A stretch of DNA of 24,403 nucleotides from JAWOGN01 sp046496815 (lineage in GTDB: Bacteria > Desulfobacterota > DSM-4660 > Desulfatiglandales > Desulfatiglandaceae), in the NCBI GenBank assembly GCA_046496815.1, contig JAWOGN010000306.1:1-24403 (forward strand), read 5' to 3'. The notes below the pieces were generated by a model that saw only the letters and a program-made list of their open reading frames with translations, made no database searches and was not told the origin of the DNA. Made by a program: the position numbers and the translations under genes. Shown here piece after piece: positions 1 to 6,020 of this stretch. The first letter of the stretch is position 1. Every line of letters starts with the position of its first letter.

Positions 1-188
1 TATTCCGCTGTGGATGCGGTGCAACCTCTCTGAAACCACGTCGGATAGCCGGCAATTTCATACCATTTTCCAAGATACCGATCGAGATCAACAAAATCTA
101 CGACGCTGAGTTCTGCCGGTTCGCCAAGCGTGGGAGTGCTTGCAAGGGGTACAAACACGACAGAAAGTAAAAAAACAAATCTTTTCAT
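1..188 (-). CDS. blc: Lipocalin family protein (Blc-like), 3' end beyond window
   Basis: The minus strand from 188 downward encodes 62 residues with no stop before the window edge, so only the N-terminus is present. Residues 1 to about 22 form a signal peptide (MKRFVFLLSVV, then a hydrophobic run, cleavage probably near Leu-Gly/Glu). There is no lipobox cysteine, unlike E. coli Blc. Residues 36-62 carry the first lipocalin signature: DRYLGKWYEIAGYPTWFQRG, with the invariant Gly-x-Trp at 40-42 and the Arg-Gly before the first strand turn. Bacterial lipocalins bind lipids or fatty acids in the periplasm or at the outer membrane; that role is family knowledge. No strong Shine-Dalgarno site is visible before the ATG. 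The gene is divergent from the AsmA-like gene. Confidence 0.85.
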   Translation of the reverse strand, partial: MKRFVFLLSVVFVPLASTPTLGEPAELSVVDFVDLDRYLGKWYEIAGYPTWFQRGCTASTAE

Positions 189-476
189 TTCGGATTGAAC
201 CATGAATGACTGATTTGAACTACTTTTTGCCGTGGAGAATAGGGAAAAGGAGCTTGGATGTCAAGGAAAGCGGAAAGCTGATCGCTCCATCCGGTGCTTG
301 GCTGTGCGGATGGGCAATATCCTAATTTTCCGTAATATGGATTTCAAGGCATCTGAGGGATTTCTTGTTCGTTGGAGAGTCGATGTTTCTACTTAAAGAG
401 AAAAAAATGGATCTTCCAGTCAAATCGTGCGATCTTAGTATGGTTTTTTAGATCGTTTTTCTGTGTGCAAGGTGCC

Positions 477-911
477 ATGATAACTCTCCGGAAAAAAATA
501 CTCGTCGGCATTGCCGCTCTGGTGGTCATGCTGATCGCCGGGAGCTACCTGTTTGTCTTTCTTTATGATTTTGATAGGTTTAAACCCACGATTGCCCGGG
601 CGGTGTTTGAGGCCACGGCCCGCGAATTGCGCATCGAGGGGCACATGGATTCCAAACCGGCGTTGCGCCCGACGCTCACGGCAGCGGATGTCCGCTTTCA
701 AAATGCACCCTGGGGATCCCGACTGGATCTTGCTACGGTGAAACGCATTGAAGTCCAGCTGGCACTGCTTCCGATGTTGAGCGGAGATTTCGATTTCGTC
801 AGGGTTCGGCTCGTCGAACCGGATGTCACCTTGGAAAAAGACACCACGGGAAGCACCCATTTTGAGTTTGAAAGCGGGGGTGAAGCGAAGGCACCCGCCG
901 GCAGTCATTAG
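477..911 (+). CDS. Short AsmA N-terminal-like protein, possibly truncated
   Basis: The protein has 144 residues when begun at the ATG at 477, preceded by AAGG at about 469-472. An in-frame upstream ATG at 372 would add 35 Cys/Trp/Phe-rich residues that do not look like protein, so 477 is preferred. Residues 6-27 are one transmembrane helix. Then follows the typical start of AsmA proteins: YDFDRFKP, a 'G...S..PALRPTLTAADVRFQN.PWGS' strand region and 'LLPMLSGDFDFVRVRLVEPDVTLE'. AsmA family members are inner-membrane anchored proteins of several hundred residues or more involved in envelope lipid homeostasis. Here the reading frame stops after only the first module, and no continuation is visible in any frame before the next gene. 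It may be a short family member or a decayed gene. Confidence 0.75.
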   Translation: MITLRKKILVGIAALVVMLIAGSYLFVFLYDFDRFKPTIARAVFEATARELRIEGHMDSKPALRPTLTAADVRFQNAPWGSRLDLATVKRIEVQLALLPMLSGDFDFVRVRLVEPDVTLEKDTTGSTHFEFESGGEAKAPAGSH

Positions 912-1020
912 CGATCGCTTTTAATCAGGTTTCTAAGCATTCATTCTTCAGATCGCTCAAACGCCTCGGAGTGTTTTGAAGATAGATAAGGAATCGCAAA
1001 TCCCATGGAGGTATATGTAA

Positions 1021-1482
1021 GTGATGAAAAAGTATCTACTTTTGGGCCTTGCATTGGCTTTGCTGTCTGGGCTGGGTATGTTAACTGCATGCACCCCAAT
1101 CAAAAAAGAACTCCCCCCGGGCGACCTTGAAGTCGGGTGCATTGAGGGTACGGTTTGGCACCGCACTGCAGATGCGTCAAACCCCGTTCCTTACCCGCAC
1201 GCCAAAATCAGCGCCTGGCGTCATGGAACTGACAAACCGCTCGGAGAGACGAAGGCCAATGAAAAAGGCGCATACTGCATCGAGGTGCCTTTGGGAAGTT
1301 TTCAAGTGGATCTGAGGGTCTGGGGATATGCCCGATTAAAAGGAAAAGACTTCATATTCAGGGGTTCCCGTGATGGGATCGATCTCGGAACAAACGCCGA
1401 TCGCTGCGGAGGAGACTGCATAAAGGTCGATATCGTGACGGACATCACCGATCAAATTCCACAGCGGCGACTTCGACGCTAA
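1021..1482 (+). CDS. Small lipoprotein with carboxypeptidase-regulatory-like fold
   Basis: The 153-residue product starts at GTG 1021 or, one codon later, ATG 1024; GGAGG at 1007-1011 suits either. Residues 1-23 are a lipoprotein signal with lipobox Leu21-Thr-Ala-Cys24, so the mature protein should be lipid-anchored. The mature part reads like a single beta-sandwich of the carboxypeptidase-regulatory/CNA-B kind: 'GCIEGTVW', then 'PYPHAKISAW', 'GETKANEKGAYCIEVPLGSFQVDLRVWGY'. Four further cysteines (40, 86, 129, 133) are spaced to allow disulfides in the periplasm. The exact family is not recognised and the function is unknown. It lies between two other envelope genes on the same strand, with gaps of about 110 and 150 bases. 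Confidence 0.75.
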   Translation: MMKKYLLLGLALALLSGLGMLTACTPIKKELPPGDLEVGCIEGTVWHRTADASNPVPYPHAKISAWRHGTDKPLGETKANEKGAYCIEVPLGSFQVDLRVWGYARLKGKDFIFRGSRDGIDLGTNADRCGGDCIKVDIVTDITDQIPQRRLRR

Positions 1483-1505
1483 TCTGGAAGTTGGAATCGC
1501 AGCGC

Positions 1506-1531
1506 TTGGACTTCAAAACGGTGAAGTCCAA
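1506..1531 (+). terminator. Hairpin after the small lipoprotein gene, weak terminator
   Basis: A perfect 10-bp inverted repeat, TTGGACTTCA and TGAAGTCCAA, with a 6-base loop starts 24 bases after the stop codon. The tail is only ACTTCTTATAA, so the U-tract is poor. It could be an intrinsic terminator or a 3' stabilising hairpin. Confidence 0.45.
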
Positions 1532-1633
1532 ACTTCTTATAACATATTGATGTCATTGGTTCTGTTAACTTTATTTTATTAGAATACTCACATTTGGTCA
1601 CGTTATGTGTGCTGTCGGAAAGGGCTTATGGAC

Positions 1634-2524
1634 ATGAAGGTTTACGTTCGGATTCTCGCACTTTGTTCATTCTTCTTGGTGGCTTTATTGGTTCCCTGTT
1701 TTGGAGAAGACTTCACACCGTCATCATCATTTGATTTGCCATGGAACTCTCTGGGCTTAGAATTCGATCATAGGTCTCCTGCGACTGTAATATCGGGAGG
1801 GCCCTTTATGGAAAGGCCGGTTGTGGAATCCGCAGGGTCTTTGAGGCTTTCACAGGCGGAACAGTCGCCGAAGTTGGAGGAAGATTTCGAGGATTACCCG
1901 GAGGAGGCACCAGAGGGCTTTATCCCGGATCCCATAGAGCCGTTGAATCGGGTTTTTTTCCACTTTAATGACAAGCTCTATTTTTGGGTTTTTAAACCCG
2001 TGGCCACGGGCTACAAGCGGGTTGTGCCTGAACCGGCACGTCTCACTGTACGCAATTTTTTTTCCAATCTGACCATGCCGATCCGCGCGGTGAACTGTTT
2101 ACTGCAAGGTAAGTTCGGAGGATTCGGAAACGAATTGCTGCGGTTTTTGGTGAATTCAACCGTTGGCTTTTTGGGGTTCCAAGACCCGGCGAAGACGGCA
2201 CTGGGCATCGCCAAGCAAGACGAGGATTTTGGTCAGACGCTCGGGTTCTATGGGCTGGGACCCGGTTTTTATATCAACTGGCCGCTTATAGGCCCCTCCA
2301 GTCTTCGCAGCACATTTGGAATTGCGGGAGATATCTATCTGGATCCCATGGCCTACATCAGCTTTGATTTCACCGAATATGTTTTCATTAGAGCCGGTGA
2401 TCGCGTCAATGAAACCTCCTTAGCCCTGGGGGAGTACGAGTCGCTAAAAAAAGCATCTCTCGATCCCTATGTCGCCCTTCGAGATGCTTACTATCAATAT
2501 AGACAGAACAAAATTAAAGACTAA
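1634..2524 (+). CDS. mlaA: MlaA (VacJ) family outer-membrane lipid-asymmetry protein
   Basis: This is the 296-residue product from ATG 1634; GGAAAGGG at 1617-1624 gives a 9-base spacing. In-frame ATGs at 1607 and 1628 are less well placed. Residues 1-25 are a hydrophobic export signal. Its only cysteine follows Val-Pro, which is not a good lipobox, so lipidation is doubtful. A low-complexity acidic stretch precedes the MlaA domain. Diagnostic pieces are 'DPIEPLNRVFFHFND', 'VATGYKRVVPEPAR..VRNFFSNL..P', 'RFLVNSTVGFLGFQDPA', 'EDFGQTLGFYG.GPGFYI.WPLIGPSSLR' and 'YLDPM'. MlaA removes misplaced phospholipids from the outer leaflet and passes them to the MlaC/MlaFEDB system (family knowledge). No other mla gene is in this window. 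The C-terminus ends with a normal helical tail. Confidence 0.92.
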   Translation: MKVYVRILALCSFFLVALLVPCFGEDFTPSSSFDLPWNSLGLEFDHRSPATVISGGPFMERPVVESAGSLRLSQAEQSPKLEEDFEDYPEEAPEGFIPDPIEPLNRVFFHFNDKLYFWVFKPVATGYKRVVPEPARLTVRNFFSNLTMPIRAVNCLLQGKFGGFGNELLRFLVNSTVGFLGFQDPAKTALGIAKQDEDFGQTLGFYGLGPGFYINWPLIGPSSLRSTFGIAGDIYLDPMAYISFDFTEYVFIRAGDRVNETSLALGEYESLKKASLDPYVALRDAYYQYRQNKIKD

Positions 2525-3015
2525 GGGATTTATTCAGCACTTCTTTCGCCCAGATCGATTCAAGCCTCGATTGAGAAGACATCGTTTCCGCCTGCTTTCT
2601 ATCCAGTGTTTCCTGACGATTGATCCCCAGTCCGGCATTCTCTTCCCATTGCAAACAGCTCAAATAGGCTCAACTTTTTCTTGGTGTGACCGATAATTGA
2701 TATGTGGTCTGAAGTTCTCGATAATTCAGATCTGTTGAGGTTTCTGTTTGACATCTCCCTTAAATGAGAGATCCCCGAATCAGAAACAGGAAAATGCGAA
2801 CGGCTTTCCCGACCCAGGGGCTGCAAAGCAAAACGCCGCGGGTTTTCTATCAAAATTCACAATGGAAATCATAGGGTAGCCCAATGGGTATCACTCCCAA
2901 ACGCGATGGCCTTGTAAAAAGCTATGTGATTCCGCACTGCGGCACCACATAGCTTTTTAGGTCGCCGTCAAAAGTGGGCAACATGGAAACCATCTAAAGA
3001 GTGTGTATTTGACTT
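2525..3015. other. Intergenic region between mlaA and the hybrid kinase
   Basis: There is no credible gene in these 491 bases: the open frames on both strands have unlikely composition and no ribosome site. Seen here are a short direct repeat CGATAATT at about 2692 and 2719, a 7-bp inverted repeat GTTTCTG/CAGAAAC (2740-2746 and 2781-2787) enclosing ATCTC...GAGAT, and a strong palindrome at 2916-2958 described separately. A lone TTGACA at 2748 has no matching -10 box. Confidence 0.6.
2905..2958. terminator. Bidirectional terminator-like palindrome with dispersed-repeat flank
   Basis: A perfect 13-bp inverted repeat (AAAAAGCTATGTG at 2916-2928, CACATAGCTTTTT at 2946-2958) has a 17-base loop that itself holds CCGCA/TGCGG (2932-2936 and 2938-2942). 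The A-run on one arm and the T-run on the other let it act as an intrinsic terminator in either direction. The left flank, 2905-2921, matches 16 of 17 bases with 22628-22644, so it belongs to a repeat family in this genome. It separates mlaA from the histidine kinase gene. Confidence 0.65.
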
Positions 3016-5310
3016 ATGAGAGCTTTTGAAAGCAAATGGGGTTATTTTCGACGGTTTAAAGTGTTTATCATCAATCGGATGGTCCCGCCTGAAATTGCGG
3101 AGAAAGACAGCCTTATATTTTGGCGGGTTCGTATCCTGTTTGCTATTCTCTGCGGGGGGTTGATGTTGTGTCTGATTGCATTGATCCCCTCCCTTGCTTT
3201 GGTGTTCAGAGAAGAACTCTGGAGCTTGGGCGTGTTTGAAATCTTGTTGTACATCATGGCTGTTACACTCCTGTTTTCGCGTCGCATTCGATATCAAATC
3301 CGGGCAGCCGCTACGCTGATCAGTGTCTACGCAATGGGACTGGCGATCATTCTTCTGGTGGGACCGGTGAGCGGTGGGCCTATATGGCTGTTCGCATTTG
3401 CAGTCCTTGTCGGGGTTCTTCTGGGATCGCGGGCGGCTGTCGCGGCAGTCGGTGTGAATGCGGTCACGCTGACAATTCTAGGATGGCTCTACAGTGCGAG
3501 CAAACTCGGTCACGCCTTCCCATTTTTCAGCACCTCTGAGCATATGGTGGCGGCAGGCGTGAATTTCATCGTGTTAAACGGAGTAGCCGCCATATCAGTT
3601 GCCACACTGGTGAAAGGTCTTGTTTCCACCAATCAGAAAGAAAGGGCTTTGACTCACAGCCTGGAGCGAGAACAAGCGCATCTGATCGAAGCGAAGATGA
3701 AACTCGAACATGAAGCCGAGGAACGCCGGCGGGAAATAGAAGAGCGCAGACACGTCGAGGCCGCGCTGCGGGAAAGTGAAGAGAGGTTTAGAAATCTGGC
3801 CAATTCTTTGCCCCAGGTTGTTTTTGAAACCGACGAAAGCGGCATGTTGAGCTTTGCAAACCAGAATGCGTTTGAGCTCTTCGGCTACAGTGAAACGGAG
3901 TTTGGCCAGGGGTTGAATGTATTTCGAATGTTGATTCCTGATGATCGGGACAGAGCCGCCGAGAACATACAGCGGATTTTGGCCGGTGAGAGGGTGGACG
4001 GAATTGAATATATCGCGACAAGGAAAGACGGCAGTACCTTTCCTATCATGGCTCATGCCAATCCAATTATCCGTAATGGTCAGCCGAAGGGCTTGAGAGG
4101 CATTATCATTGATCTCACCGAGCGGAAAAGAGCGGAGGAGGAAAGACAGAAACTTGAGGCGCAACTCCAGAGAGCCCAAAAGATGGAGGCATTGGGCACA
4201 TTGGCAGGTGGCGTGGCGCATGATCTCAACAATATTCTCTCCGGTACCGTGAGCTATCCGGAGTTGTTGTTGCTGGAAATCCCGGAAGAAAGCCCCTTGA
4301 GAAAGCCGATCTTAACCATTCAAGAGTCAGGGAAAAAAGCCGCAGCGATTGTTCAGGATTTGTTGACCCTGGCAAGGAGGGGCGTCGTCAATGCGGAGGT
4401 GGTGAATCTAAACGATAGTATTTCGAAATATTTGAATAGTCCTGAACATGAAAAACTCATGTATTATCATCCCGAAGTCGAGGTAAAGACCTATCTTGAA
4501 GAAAACCTCCACAATATTTCAGGCTCTCCCGTGCATTTGACGAAAAGCATTATGAATCTCGTCTCAAATGCCGCAGAAGCCATGAAAGCCGGGGGGAGTA
4601 TCCGTATATCGTCGGAAAACCGGTATCTTGATAGGCCGATAAATGGGTATAAGGATGTGGCGGAAGGCGATTATATTGCACTTACCGTTTCCGACACCGG
4701 AATCGGTATCTCTTCAGAAGACATCGGGAGAATATTTGAGCCTTTCTATACGAAAAAAAAGATGGGCAGAAGCGGGACGGGATTGGGCATGGCCGTGGTT
4801 TGGGGCACCGTGAGGGATCACAACGGATATATTGATGTTCAAAGCACTGAGGGTGAGGGCACGACATTCACCCTTTATTTTCCTGCCACGAAGAAGCAAC
4901 CCAACCAAGGTGAATCCGGTGTATCCATTCAAGATTATATGGGCGAAGGAGAGTCGATTTTAGTTGTCGATGATGTGAAAGAGCAAAGAGAAATCGCATC
5001 CAGCATACTGCAGCGGCTGGGCTACGCAGCTTATTCAGTCTCCAGTGGTGAAGAAGCGGTTGAATACGTGAAGAAAAATTCACCGGATCTACTGATCTTA
5101 GACATGATTATGAATCCGGGAATGGATGGTCTTGAGACATACAGAAAAATTCTTGAATTGCATCCCGGGCAGCGCGCAATTATTGCCAGTGGGTTTTCTG
5201 AGACAGCGCGTGTCAAGGAAGCAAGAAATCTAGGCGCCGGGGCTTATGTCAAAAAGCCCTATTCGTTAGAAGAAATTGGACTCACGGTTAGGTCTGAGTT
5301 AGACAAATAG
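3016..5310 (+). CDS. Membrane-bound PAS hybrid histidine kinase with C-terminal receiver
   Basis: The 764-residue protein has about six transmembrane helices between residues 37 and 203, with little periplasmic sequence. A charged coiled coil follows (about 205-255), then a PAS domain (about 252-370, ending in the 'LTERKRAEEE' linker) and a HisKA domain with the phospho-acceptor His402 in 'GGVAHDLNNIL'. The HATPase domain has an N-box around Asn514-Asn518, a G1 box 'DTGIGI' at 560-565 and a G2 box 'GTGLGMAVV' at 587-595. The C-terminal receiver (about 647-762) has acidic pair Asp652/Asp653, phospho-acceptor Asp696 and Lys747. All key catalytic residues are present, so it should autophosphorylate and relay internally. 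The membrane sensor type was not matched to a named family. The signal and the final target are unknown. The start at 3016 has only a weak ribosome site. No output regulator is adjacent on the same strand. Confidence 0.93.
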   Translation: MRAFESKWGYFRRFKVFIINRMVPPEIAEKDSLIFWRVRILFAILCGGLMLCLIALIPSLALVFREELWSLGVFEILLYIMAVTLLFSRRIRYQIRAAATLISVYAMGLAIILLVGPVSGGPIWLFAFAVLVGVLLGSRAAVAAVGVNAVTLTILGWLYSASKLGHAFPFFSTSEHMVAAGVNFIVLNGVAAISVATLVKGLVSTNQKERALTHSLEREQAHLIEAKMKLEHEAEERRREIEERRHVEAALRESEERFRNLANSLPQVVFETDESGMLSFANQNAFELFGYSETEFGQGLNVFRMLIPDDRDRAAENIQRILAGERVDGIEYIATRKDGSTFPIMAHANPIIRNGQPKGLRGIIIDLTERKRAEEERQKLEAQLQRAQKMEALGTLAGGVAHDLNNILSGTVSYPELLLLEIPEESPLRKPILTIQESGKKAAAIVQDLLTLARRGVVNAEVVNLNDSISKYLNSPEHEKLMYYHPEVEVKTYLEENLHNISGSPVHLTKSIMNLVSNAAEAMKAGGSIRISSENRYLDRPINGYKDVAEGDYIALTVSDTGIGISSEDIGRIFEPFYTKKKMGRSGTGLGMAVVWGTVRDHNGYIDVQSTEGEGTTFTLYFPATKKQPNQGESGVSIQDYMGEGESILVVDDVKEQREIASSILQRLGYAAYSVSSGEEAVEYVKKNSPDLLILDMIMNPGMDGLETYRKILELHPGQRAIIASGFSETARVKEARNLGAGAYVKKPYSLEEIGLTVRSELDK

Positions 5311-5391
5311 GCGCTCTCGGCATAGTTCTCGAACCCTATTTTTCGATAGAAGCTGCAACCGAAGTCTTGACTCTTTAGCTCGACACTTGGC

Positions 5392-5688
5392 CTATTTCTC
5401 AGTTACGGTGAGAACATTGTTTTCACTTCCGAAACCGTTCGGCACGGTTTGATTATTTCCGTCATCCAGTCGCCACTGTCCATCCACCAGCAGCTTGTAC
5501 TCGTATTTTCCGGGGGGGATTATCATGCTTAACTTCCAGATTCCGTTTTCATCCCTTTTCATCGGATGACTGGCAACATCCCATCTGTTGAAATCTCCAC
5601 TCAATACGACCTCCTTTACCGATGGGGCCTTTAGCCGGAACGTCACCCGTCGATTCTTGGTCCTTTCTTGAGGAGTTGCTTCAGTCAT
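5392..5688 (-). CDS. Stand-alone glycogen-binding CBM48 / AMPK-beta-like protein
   Basis: The 98-residue protein starts at ATG 5688 with GAGGAG in good position just upstream. Residues 12-97 form one CBM48 (isoamylase early-set) module: 'VTFRLKAPSVKEVVLSGDFNRW', 'W.L...IPPGKYEYKLLVDGQW..D' and 'GFGSENNVLTV'. The residues that contact sugar in the AMPK beta glycogen-binding domain have counterparts: Trp36, Lys65, Trp72, Ser88 and Asn90. There is no catalytic domain, signal peptide or kinase-interaction tail. It may tether an unknown partner to glycogen or sense polysaccharide; that is inference. It converges on the hybrid kinase gene with an 81-base gap and lies downstream of clpB on the same strand, with a terminator-like hairpin between. 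Confidence 0.88.
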   Translation of the reverse strand: MTEATPQERTKNRRVTFRLKAPSVKEVVLSGDFNRWDVASHPMKRDENGIWKLSMIIPPGKYEYKLLVDGQWRLDDGNNQTVPNGFGSENNVLTVTEK

Positions 5689-5760
5689 AATTTTCTCCTC
5701 TATAGCGTTGAGGTCATAAGTCGATGATATTTGTCAAACAACATTCCGCCACATCCCCCA

Positions 5761-5809
5761 AATAAAAAAGCCCCGAGGAAATGAAAAAGTCCCGCAGAGG
5801 CTTTTATTT
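5761..5809 (-). terminator. Probable intrinsic terminator downstream of clpB
   Basis: Read on the minus strand, AAAAGCC...GGCTTTTTTATTT forms a stem of about 9 bp including one G-U pair, with a loop of roughly 22-26 bases, and runs into a U-rich tail. It lies about 210 bases after the clpB stop and just before the CBM48 gene, so it would separate the two transcripts. Confidence 0.5.
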
Positions 5810-5981
5810 CAGCACCCTATGGTAATATCGGGTCATAAGGCACTCCGGAAAGCTTGGATTCAAACTGACGGCTTATTAAGAACTTAAAAAAAACCTACTC
5901 AATTAACTAATCTTCCCACCGGTTGTTTGTCAAGAAAAATCAAAATCCCGGGGGCACCTGGAGACCTGGGCATCATTTTTT

Positions 5982-6014
5982 GGCTGGAGTGGGTGTGAGA
6001 CACCTACCCCAGCC
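5982..6014 (-). terminator. Strong hairpin directly after the clpB stop, no U-tract
   Basis: A 15-base arm (5982-5996) and its near-complement (6000-6014) are separated by only three bases; two positions are non-Watson-Crick. It starts 6 bases beyond the clpB stop codon. On the minus strand it is followed by A residues rather than U, so it is better read as a 3' stabilising hairpin or a Rho-related pause than a classic terminator. Confidence 0.4.
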
Positions 6015-6020
6015 TCGCTC

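Larger units (their letters stand above)
5689..6020. other. Intergenic region between the CBM48 gene and clpB
   Basis: This stretch carries no gene. It holds two hairpins described separately (5761-5809 and 5982-6014) and the leader of the CBM48 gene. A TTGACA on the minus strand lies about 40-50 bases upstream of the CBM48 ATG but has no convincing -10 at normal spacing. Bases 5870-5930 are A/T rich without clear structure. Confidence 0.55.

Noticed and set aside
2748..2770. TTGACA before the hybrid kinase as a -35 box
   Set aside because: No acceptable -10 hexamer lies 16-18 bases downstream.
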